Below the pieces are notes generated by a model. It searched no databases and was not told the origin of the DNA. It worked only from the letters and a program-made list of their open reading frames with translations. From Syngnathus acus (lineage: Eukaryota; Chordata; Actinopteri; Syngnathiformes; Syngnathidae), in the NCBI RefSeq assembly GCF_901709675.1, contig NC_051106.1, positions 2,306,001 through 2,370,000 of the forward strand: 64,000 nucleotides of DNA, read 5' to 3'. Below, one piece after another: positions 26,601-38,700 of the stretch (position 1 is the stretch's first letter; every line of letters begins with the position of its first letter). The translations under genes were made by a program, and so were the position numbers.

Positions 26601-29600
26601 ATTGTATGTCGTACACACATTTGCATATTTATCACTACAGTTCGCCCTTACACACACAGGTTCAAATTTAAATTGGTCTTCACAAAGACAGATGTAAACC
26701 TAACAAGCCCGCACAGAGGGGTGATGCAGCTGGCTGCTGAGGCAGGAACGGAGAGCAGATGGAGAAGCTTGAGCACAACAACAGTAGGCCAAAGAGGTCT
26801 AGTGCGATGTTGCTTTTGCAATGGATCTGCATTCGATTAGGCATCGCAAGCACGTTCTGTGCCAGGATGAAAAGTAAGGCAGCCATTTTTGTTCATATGT
26901 AATTGCATTGATATTTGACCAGTTGATTTTAAAAGTGAAAAGAAAGAAATGCTTCTCCATTGAGATTTGTAATTAAAGCAAGGTCAATAAGGGGCAGTCC
27001 ACTATCTTGACAGCAATGCATTCTGGCCAGTAATATAACAAAAGGGAGGGTCTTGTGGAATAATCAGCATGGAAATCTCCAGATTTCAGACTGGATATTG
27101 CATTATTATTGTCACACATTATATTATTTCCAATGAAACCGAGAGGGGCCTTGTTTGTCTTCAGATAGACAACCAATCATGCCTAATTGTCTTTGCTTTT
27201 ATAGCAGCTGCAGTTGCTCGCATATTAAGACATATTCCATTCAAATCAGCAGGACAAGCGTTTATGGCCCGAGCTTATCAAATGGACAAAGGGTTCCGTT
27301 TGAATAATTGGACCATTTCTTATCAGTGCTGACATCTTTACAAAGATCTGCCCTTGACCGCATCTGCCCAGACAGGAGGGAATGAATAATACGTCATTCA
27401 TTCAGGCCTGAAGCTCCTCAGGGTCAGGAGGGTAAAAAAAAAAAAAAAAAAAAGGATCAGAGGGATGAAAAAAATGAAATTGAATAAAAATCATCCCCTT
27501 TTGATATCATTAATAGGAGGAAGATAGTGGATATTTTTGTAGAAAAAAATGGTATCGGTTCACAATAAATAAATCAGCTATGCCAACTGCCTCTGCAATA
27601 TCATGTCGCTGTAACGTTAAATGAGGCAGAGTGTTGTCTAGTTAAAGTGACAAGACAATGTGGAGAGGTGAAGGTCAGTGTGGTCAGAGTTGAAGCCGTT
27701 GAATTAGCTTTACATTACGTCAAAAAAAAAAAATAATTCAAAATTACTATAAGCTTTCCTGGCATCGTGATGACAGTGACACTACCCACCCTGTAGATGT
27801 AGTCCAGTAGGGGGGCTTTGGGGGACGTGTTGTCCTCCAGCAAAGACGTGGTGATAGGTTCCAAAAGCAGACTCAGTGGAACAGCCATACACCAGTCCAA
27901 AAGACAAAGCAGTAGGGACACCACCAACTGAGGAAATTTGAAATATATTGAACAAATGTACACAATGACACAAAATGCAAAGAGTAGTGTGGGAAACATA
28001 AGCAAACAAATGTAATGAGTGAAAACATTCCTCCATAAATGCACCATTCCACCACGATAGATCAAGGTCCTTCAGATCTCAGTAATTTTCTTCCCAACAT
28101 GTACCTTTTTGTCTGCTTCCACTGTTGAGTGCTCAGCGCTCGGCAACAAAAAGGCTGTTGTGGCCACAAATATCTGCAAAGGGACAAAGCATGAAGGAAA
28201 AACAAGACTCGTAGGTAAGGAGAAAAGGAATCAAACTTCTCATATTTTCCCAACAGTACAACAAATGTACATGTTACCGCATACAAACCCAAAACAACAG
28301 CAGATCAGTGGATGGATGTGAATGTTACCTCAATGATTTTCTTAGGTAGAGTCGGTTCGACATTTTGGAGAGGCTCCCAATGAGAGATGAGCAGCTGAAA
28401 AACATCACAGGCCACCTGAGCCACAGCTTTGTTGCCAAACTGCACAGAAAAAGAAAACCATTATGAATAAAGGTAAGACAAATATTCTTATAACATGACA
28501 TGTTGTTACATAACATATTTCTCAGGCATATAAGTCACACTTATAGTTTGGCTGGTGCTGCGACTTTTATTCAGTTCCAAAAGGCCACAATTGGTTCTGC
28601 CACACGATTTCACAGGTTGCTGAGTCTGGTTTTCAAAATTTGAATCGCAGTTGCACCATGAGGCAAATAATAGCCAATTAAATGCGCACAAATGTTTTCA
28701 CACAGGCAAAAAATTTTTGGGGGGTAATAGGTGAGCAGGATACAGTCGCCCACCACATGCCCCTAAGCCAGGAGTGTCAAAATCATTTTTGTCGCGGCCC
28801 GCATCGTAGTCAGTTTCCTTTGGAGGGCCATTATGACCGTCAACAAACTGAAGTTTGAAACCGGAGTCTAGTAAAAACTGTTTAAATATTGTGAAAAGAT
28901 CAATGGTAACAAAAATTGCTCGCAATATCTGTATTTTTTAAAAGTGAAGACAATTTGTAACTTTAGTATTGACAGATGAAGTTGATGCACAATTTGTCTT
29001 CGGGGGCCACATAAAATGATGTGGCGGGCCGTATCTGGCCCCCGGGCCTTGAATTTGACACGAATGCCCTAAGCGATACAAACACAATAAACCTACATCT
29101 TCCTTGACTGACACTATCTTTTTATGGATTAAAAAAGGTGATACGGTACAACATATTTTATAAAGAGCCTCAGAACGTGATACAGGTTCGCGTAGTTCAT
29201 ATCACAAGGAGTCCTTTTGCTAAATAGCTCAATGTGCGGGGATGAGTAGCAACTGTTGCAAAATAGTTATATCACGCATAATAATCACCTGTCACAATAA
29301 GAAACTTTCGCATACACCTGTACTAACAAAAATTCATTTCTGTGCAAGCTCATGTTTTCCCACATTTTAAAAAACACGAAGGTTAAACTCATTTCCAATT
29401 GTACCCATGCTTCATTTTCTCTAGACTCATCCAAGACGAGAATTGTGAATTTTTCCTGTGATTTCAAATTCTTTATTCAGAAATAGAATGCCCCCCCCCA
29501 TTTCTTCCAGCTGAATGCCTCTCAACGTGTAGCAAGGGTAGATAATGCAATGAAGTACAGAAATGGCCAAACACAAAAAGAGGCCCTGAGAGTTCAGCAC

Positions 29601-29760
29601 CTGCTTTTAGAAAGGAGACTCAGTGCCACTCTTCAGCCCCCTCCCCCCTTTACAACACACTCTACCCAGCCTACACCCGCTATTTTGGGGCTGGCGGAGT
29701 CTTGTATGTCAAGTTGTACAGGGGAGTGATTACTGCTCCATTAGAGATGGAATCGGTGGG

Positions 29761-29795
<35 letters not shown>

Positions 29796-32700
29796 GTGCT
29801 TGAGCAGGAAGCTGGGAGATGTAGCTGCTTAAATTGGCCAACATCTACAGAGACAGAGAGCAGTCTCAAAATGATGCCACCAAAAATGTCCCTCTGCATG
29901 AAGAAAGAAACAACCTCAACTGGCTTTCTGGATCTCTTCAATCAAAAGAAAGGGAGGACTGTTACAAAATAGCCACCAGAAAAATTAGTTTACTGATTAT
30001 TTTTGACAAAGCTAATCATTGAGCTCGGATCCAAGCGACGTACCGTGTAAAATGCGTGGTCCATTCATTTACGGACAGAAGCCGTTAGTGACACAGGATA
30101 ATTGGATATTTTCATTGAATTCAACTTTTAACTGATTATTGTTTGTTCCCTTTCAACAGATGAAGCATGGCTTTGTCAACAGAGGGAAGCGGTGACAATG
30201 ACATTGACTAGTTATCACATTAAATTAACCGACTCAATGAATAAGGAGTGACTGAACAAAAAAATTAAGGCAGTGAAAATTTTACTGAGATATAATATAA
30301 TATAATATAATATAATATAATATACAAACAGGAGAGAGACTATTTGCATATTCTCTCTATTTTCATGTCCAATACTTTTGTCCATACAGAGTGAAAATAC
30401 AGGGATGATATGCAACACAATCTACAGCTCTGCTTTATAGATAGATAATAAGTTGGACACGGACCTTTAGTGTTACTCCCAGGACATTGATGGCATCTTT
30501 CACCTGATCATGGATGTTTGTTTGCATCAGTTCCTCACAAACCCACAAGCCTAGGCTGCACACAGCAATACACCTGGAATGCAAAAAAAAATTGTTATAA
30601 AAGTAAAAACGTTTTATTGAGGAAAAATGGCTTTACACAAATATCTAGATTTCATACACGTGTATGGTAAATTAAATCCTGAATTTATTTCAGCCATGTA
30701 CTGTAATTACTTACCTGGCCTCTTCACAGTGTTCTTTTGTTGCAGCCTCAAGCAGGATATTGACAAGATAATCCTGAAGTGCAAAAACATACATTATCAG
30801 ATTATAGCGTGGTCCTTCCGCTCACACAGACTCCATAGGTGACAATGTCCATTTTGGGATTGAAGTCCCCCACGGTTTTAAAGCCTTTACAGTAATGAAA
30901 AAAAAATACTCGAAATAATTTCTCCTTTACCCACTGAGCGATTTACCTTGATATCCTCATTTCCGATTTGAGTGTCATCAGAGCCAGCTACACTCCGCAG
31001 GACTGGAATGTGGACGTATAGGTTTGGGAAACACACTAATGAGCCAAGAATTGTTTGAGCTTCCATCCTGGGAGCCTAGCGTATGGAGAAAATATGCAAA
31101 TCACACAAATTTAATACTTAGTCATGTAATTAATTCAAATTACATTTAAAAATCAATAAACACAAGTACTTAGTAAAGTTAATATGTGGTGTCCATATAT
31201 AAATAAGACATTTACGGGTCCGTTATAAATATGTGACGATGTCATTTGACAGACTATTCTCTTTCAACCAATCAGTGGATTTGAGTGAGTCTTGATCCAC
31301 TATAACATTGGTTGCAATTGTGACCCCAATAAAAGGATACCCTGAAGTAGCAAGGTGTTTGGGTACAAAAATGATGTATCAAATGTTCTGCTTGGTGTTG
31401 AAGAAGATGGAGGCACGCTGATGCCTTGGGTGTACCTCGGAAGAGTTACAACTGAGGACGCGGGCAGCTGCAGTGATAAAATCGCCGACCAGCATTGTGA
31501 AGCCAGGCAGGCCCAAGAAGAAAAATCTTGGCGAGCAGCAACGGATAATGGTGTTTAAAGTATCCTGGTGACAAAAAAATACATTGTTAACTTTTATTAT
31601 GATATCTGCAAGTAGCAACAACTGAATTAATTTATAGGTACAAATTGGGACATTGAGTAGAATGTAAAAATAACAGCAATGATATAAAAATCCTTTTCAA
31701 ACGATATTAAATTGAAAAATGTTCTTCCAATGATGTCAATATTGTGGTAAAACGGCTTGATTGAGTCAAGATTCATACTGGCTCGGTCAGGGATGCGTCG
31801 GCAGCTACATGGTGTCTCACCAAAGTCGCAAAAGCACCCCCTGTCATATAGACATCCAGGTTTGAACATTGAACGCTTTCACTGCATTTTTTATTTTATT
31901 TTTTTTTAAGTCTTAGTGCTTCAAAAATGACGATTTTTGTTCAAATGCTCAAACTGATAACATTTGATTTTTTTCAATACATTCCAAAAAAGGTGGAATA
32001 GGGACATGCATCCTAGGGCCGCGACTGTTTTCTTTTCATTCAACTTTGCAAAACAAACTAGAAAAACAAGGGCACAGAATTGCAATTAAAGAACCTTTGT
32101 GCATTTTAGGTGGACACAGACTTTTGGTTGGAGGGTTACTAGGACAGTAAATGGGCCACAATGTCCAAGACGTAATGCCCTCCCCCCTCCCCCAAGAACA
32201 GGTAAGCATTTTAAGTGTGTTGGGGACAGCAAGGCACTCGACGAGATACCAAATTTACAACAGCAAAAAAAGGTTGACAAAAACAGACAGCGATAGAAGA
32301 GCTGGATTGCCGGAGAGGAAAATAAGGAAACAAAAGATCACAACCTTTTTGAATCGCATTTATGTACACAGACAGCAAAACCAGTAATTAAAGCTGTAGA
32401 CATGGTATTTATTTTTATGAGCTACCTGCAACTCACTGGCAGTTGGATTAAGACCAAACATGCAACAGCAATATAGGACATGTTTCTATCTTGAAATATG
32501 ATGTGGTCAAGACATCTACTACGTATGAGTATGCATCGCTCTCTCTTATCTTCTACTCACTCATGCATGTGTGTGTACAAAAGCAAGGTCCAGCCTCAAA
32601 ACACCTGCCTTCTTGGCTATAAACCTGTGCAAATCCCCACAGTTCAAACATCAGCTTGTTTCTACCTAAACCAACAGGGCAACTCAGCAAACACACAAAA

Positions 32701-35700
32701 AAAAAACTAATTTTCCCCACTCTCTTGGATTGCCGTACTACCTTTCTCTCTTCACCTATAACCCAGAGCTTTGACAAATACAGAATGAAAAGAACAAGAA
32801 TAAACACAAAGGTAATATGCAGGAAGTGGACCCAACAGGACAGACTGCATGTAGAAAATTGGCGGGGAGAGCTTGAGGGTCCATTTTACCCTCATTTTGT
32901 TGGTAATTGACCTCTGAAACATAATGTGCAGTGCAGTCAGAGGTAATTAGTGAGCAACAAACTGTTGCTTGATTGCCTGAAATGAGCATTTTAAAAGGAG
33001 GACACAAATGGAGAATGCAAAGTGTTTCCTGGTAGCTAAATTTAAGGAGTGTATTGACATGGATCAGAGGCTTGTGTGGCTCGGAAGAAATGGTCCCACG
33101 TATCAACAAAGGAAGCATTAATGTATCTCTGAATGGAGCCACCTCAGACCTTTTCATTTGACCTCATTTCCAAAACAGCACACCCTGTCCACCTGCTGGT
33201 TTCTGGGGTGACAGGGTGCACTTTGCCATTACGTCACCCGTAAACACAATTATTTGTCTCATGCACTGAACATGGATATTTCTGGGTTTCGTTGAATAAA
33301 TAAATTGATGAAAAAAGGAATGGAATGTTCAAGTGTCAAAAAGATGTGCCCGAACCAAGTTGGGAAGCAGCTACTTTTATTACCTAACATGCTGCAGAGC
33401 GGAAAGTTGACCTCATGGATGGATTACCGCTGTCATGGCATGTCCTGTCTTTATGAGAGCAGAGTAGGACAAACTATAAGGACAATGGCCATGACCTTGT
33501 GCCTCTTGTCAGTTGAAGGGACAATCCCTTCAAGGGAACTGTCATTTTACTCTAAGCTTAACTGAATTTAATAGTGCTCACTTGGACTGGGATTCTTCCC
33601 CAATCATCTCCGGAGTGTTTTACAACAGATTATGTCATCATGTGGCTTTTATCTGTGCAAAAGCTAAAAAAGACAATAGCCTATATTAAATAAATGATGT
33701 CGAATGATCTAAATAAGCCAGCGTGACCTTAAGTCATTTCAGGCTGTTATTTTAAAAGCCATCTAGAACAAATGCACGGATCAGATGACTCTTAAAAGTA
33801 TATATAATTTATATGGACATCAAAATCTACTCTTTTTTTTTTCCGCTCTTTTTGGGTGGGGAAGGGTGGCTTAGCAGGGGGAGAGAGAGGAGGAGGGGTT
33901 GAGTAAGAGCCACTTTCTTATGTTAAGCAGGCGTGCGGCTGTCCTCTATTGTGTGGTGTGAGGACTCTTTTCTCTGGCCAATTTGAGCATGCCTCGGTGG
34001 CCAGCCTGGCACTGGCCCCCTGACGCATTATACAGAGCTGTAACAAAAGCGGGAGAATGTTGCCTTGTTCCTCAGCGTGCCCCCCTCATTGCTCCACTCT
34101 ACACTACGATCCCCTGGCTGTCCTCCCGCTCCTTCACAGACAACACCCCCCCCACCACCACGCGCACACACACACCAAGGCCAGCCCACTCTGGGCCTCC
34201 GGCCGACTTGTCAGTCTAACGGAGCGCGACAGACGTCAATCCTTAATTAATCACGAATACGCGGCAGGGGCTCAAAACATTATTGAACGATATTGAAAAC
34301 ATTCTAATAAGCTTGTCGCACTGCCAAGGTGCAATAGAAACCCAGCCAGAAGGGCAACTACACACGCACACACATATTTGTATCCCAAATACCCCCTATC
34401 CACACTTTTATCCCGTTCTTTGTTTGGGGGGGGGGGCGTGGCGGGGGCTTCATTCATCTCCACTCTGCATCGTCTGGAGGGAGTGGAGCTAGGCCAGATT
34501 TAAATATGATGAAGGGTGCGACTAAAGGAAGACCGGAAGATGCCAAAACACGGCAGAATTCTTTAGCACAGCTGGTGGGCAGGCAATTATTTAACATGAT
34601 ATTAAAAGAGAAGACACTGTGCAAGTATCTGCATCCTCCCTAAATTCATCTTCAGTAGACAATGTGGAAAAGGTATTACGACACCTGGCCGTTACGCTAA
34701 CAGGGGCTGAAATGGAATGAACAATATAGACACACTTTGCAGGTTTAATTGGTCACACTGCAAGGGTGTGATTGTGGAAATGTGTGAGGTCAGAAACTGA
34801 TGCTGGATGAAAAAAGACTAACACAGTCACCATTTTTATGCTACTCTGAATAAAAAAATACAAATACAAACCTTTCTGTTTTCCTCCCGTTTTTCAAGAG
34901 CTATTCTCAAATAATTAAGACTTTTCCAATGAACACAAAAGCTCAAACAAAATATGTAATTAAGTGCTAAGATAATTTGGACATCTCACAAGATGGTGAT
35001 TAGACGTGACAAAATATTGCACAAATCTGTCTTGGTCTGCCCACAATAAAACGCTGCTCTATTGTAGTTTTATCACACCGCATAATCTTGCAGGTTTTGA
35101 GGAAGAGTGCAGTTGGCACAATAAGCTTAAAACTTTGAGTTCAGATAATGATCAAAAAACAAGCGCAGCTTTTCCATATTTTGTTCAGCGTGTACAGTAC
35201 ATAGAAAATTACAATTTCTGAAACATAATGATTACCGTGTTTTTCCATGCAAAATGCGCCCCCGTGCATAATACGCACCCTAAAAATGGCATGTCGATGC
35301 TGGAAAAAAGCCTGTACCCATGTATAATACGCACCCAAATTTTGACTCTTACTTAAGTCCGTAAACGTCAAATTATTTCAGAAAAAAGATCTTTGGGAAC
35401 AACCGGATGTTATTCTGCCGGTCAGTATCACTGCGCATGCACTAGAAAACTCGATAGCGAAGAAATGTTTCGGATTTGTGTAGGGTACATTGTGACAGCA
35501 AACGAGCAGGTGATCGAGCAAGCGTCTGATACGAGAGCATTGTGTTCGTATGGAGCGTGTTTGAAGTGAACAGCAGAGAAGAAAGGAACAAGGCAAAGTG
35601 TTGTGAAATAAAATATTACCTGTAATACGCATTTTGTTATTTGCTGATTGAAACTGCTAATTAAACTGTGAATTGAAACTAATAGGTAGAGAACTGAACT

Positions 35701-38700
35701 CTCGCTCTTTATATAGCTGACGTGTCTTGCGCATCCGTTCTGCGCATACTGTCATGGCGGCCTCCGTATGATATCCGGTCTGCGATGGAGATTAAAAAAC
35801 AAACTATATTTGACAATAACACACCATCAAGGATTGCACCATCGCATCAAACGATGTGTCGTCAATTATGAATTTTACTGACTAAGTGTGTTGGGCAGGA
35901 TGGCTGAATGCGATGCGCGATTGACAACAAACAAGAAGAAAGGTGTGATTTCAAGTTTTATTTCGAGGGAGATTTTCTTCAAAAATTGTTGTAGCCATGC
36001 ATAATGCGCACCCCAGATTTTAGGACAATAAATTAGTTAAATTTTGCGCATTATGCATGGGAAAACACGGTAGTTAGTGTCAATTTGGCATTATTGGTAA
36101 ATGTTTACTAATGTTTTCCAGAAACGATACAAAAAGACCTTTTGGGATTTAATGGTGCAGTCAGGCGTGAAAATGAAATGAAACGCTGTTACAGTGGTGC
36201 TACCTGCTGGTCATACCTGATCATTGCTTGTGAAGCCTTTGTGCATGACGTAGTAGAGATGCACCAGGAAGTCAGCGTTCGGGAGGACATCCTGGTGTCT
36301 GGTCATCATCTCACAGATCAATTTATAGGCCTGCAGTTTGCCGGCTTTGTATTCTGCTGGTAGCATGGTGGCCTGTGTGGCAAGAAAAGTGTATTGAGAA
36401 AAATATGCACCAGTCAAATCACTTATACTTTTCACACTTGCGTCATTTTTTTTTCTTATTTAAATTTAGCATAGCTGACAGTCTTTGTCAAATTACAAAA
36501 TTGTAAATTAAAATAGACATAGGTAAATACAGTACAAGAGCTGTATCAAATAATGTGCCTTTATAAAAATTAGAATGACTACATGTGGACAAAAATGTTG
36601 GTGACCAAAAGTCATGAACACAAATATGCAGAAAATTAACTAATCATTGTTTAAATCAAAAAGAATTATGGACAAAATTTGATAGCCTTAATTCTTTAAA
36701 AGACGACAGCAGCATAGTTCAGTGCTTTGTTCGTTGCCATTTTGGGTCGTCTCTTCTGGGTTGCTATTCTCATAAAAAAAACAGAACCTGCTATTTAACT
36801 TGAGCTTTCTGATTCCAAGCAGCACATTTTGCTCCAGAATGTCCAGAATTTTTGCTTTATTTGTTCAAGGATAAAACTGTGCTTTTTCAAAATGCACTAT
36901 CCAAGGGTACCAACAATTTGTTGAAGTACTATTATCGTATCGGACGGCATTCAATTGCACTGCTGGTGAATCTGTTTTATAAACTCAAAACAGAGTGATG
37001 CATATTTTTTTCCATTAGGAGTAATGTTAAATGCTGTTGTCAGAGGTTACGTGTTGTTGGTACCCTGAAGAGCCAGGAGGCGAGCATACGAAGGGGAGGA
37101 ATGAATACAGGTTGGGGAGGAGAAGACTGGTTGTCCACACTGATACCAAGGTTATCTCGAATCTGGAAGCGCAAATGTAACAGCGAGCAGTTAAAACAAC
37201 CAAAGTCATTTTTGGAAGAAATGGTGGTGTGTTCTGTATTTTGAATGACATGAAAGTTTGATTTACCTTAGCAAGTTTTTGCCACAGTTCATAAAGATGT
37301 GAAAACACTTTGGCATGAATTTTGGGGCATCTGATGTTGTTGACATCTCCAAGGATACCCAAAATTCTCCTCCATAGGACAAAGGCTGAATCAGCATGCC
37401 AGCCCGTCAGGGTCCCTCCCGCAATTATGCTGACATCATCAGTCAGACACTCGCTGCTGTCTGCATGGTTGAAAAGCAGAGCGGAAACATGAAAGTTTGG
37501 ATTTGATGAATAATTTCATTTCGTCAGCAACTGGATTTGTTGCCGTGACTGTCCCAGAATGAGTCAAAATGTTTTTCAATGAGACGTAGAATTTAATCAA
37601 TAAGTGCTGGATGAGATTTATAGAAGCAATTTGCAATCTAGTACATTTGTACAAATTTGTAATTGAAGGATTATTATGTCACTAGTTGATTAAATCCTTG
37701 TGCTCTAACAATACTTATGGAAAACATACATGGTCACATGCAACAGCCAAATTGTGGATTTGTAGGAAGACAGCGCCATTTAGTGGGCAAAAGAGCAATG
37801 ACAAAGAGAGAGTGGTTAGATGGCGGGAAACAGAAAATTGCTGGGTCAAGTTTAAATTTATAGAGAGATTCAAAGTTGAAATCCAGTGAAGCAACAAAAG
37901 TGCAAATATAGAGATATGTAAAAATGTGAAGTCAAGGTTGAGGCTAAAAAAAATCGGAGCGCATGAGTAGCAGCTATGGAGCAGTACCCAAGTGGTGTGG
38001 CATATGTAAGACAGACTGATGAATGCTGTCGTCCAGGGGGCAATCCTGCGGGCACTCGGTGTGCACCACGAGGGCTGGGGAGGCAAGGGGGTTCTGAGGA
38101 TAGTGGTAGTGGTTGTGGTGTTGGGGTGAGGGTGAAGAGTGGGGAGACAGAGTACACTCAGGACCTATGAACAAGGGACAGGAATAAAAAATGGGTTTGG
38201 GGAGGGGAGAAGAATGACAAAGACAACAACGTCATGATGATCACAAACAAACAAAAGTCACAACAGTGCGTACGTGTGGAAGGGTCAGGGAGGCGTCTCG
38301 CTGACTGTCTTTACTTTGTCATCCATTCACGCTACAAAAATACTCACCGAAATATTTATAAGGAAGGGAAAACCTGTTGTACTAGATCCGCCTTCCTAAC
38401 AAGTCCTAAATTCATGAATGTGGATGAGCTTGCACGGTATGTGATTTGTCACCTGCTAGAGCCTCATGGTGACTCAGCAGCAGACTCCCCCGGCTCTGCG
38501 GGTCAGAGGTCACGTCCATGTGGGCTGACTGGGTGGACTGATTGTCAGCTTCCTCGTCAAAAACCTGCCAGGTGACCTCGGCTTCATTCAAGTAGCCATT
38601 TGACGTCTCGCTGCTAATACTTTCACCTGGGAAAGGAAGGTAACGGGATGTTGTACAGAAAATAGAACATAATGAGAATTTAGTAATTAAGGTAAACGTT

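Larger units (their letters stand above)
28440..30464 (-). other. ralgapa2: ralgapa2 intron 29 (2.0 kb)
   Basis: Holds a hAT element (28769-29066), a (GT)n run (29761-29795) and a (TATAA)n run (30291-30324). The rest is unremarkable. Confidence 0.8.

Noticed and set aside
28530-28690. Possible decayed relative of the 7402 MITE ('gcatataagtcacac')
   Set aside because: Only short similarity and no inverted ends; not enough to call.
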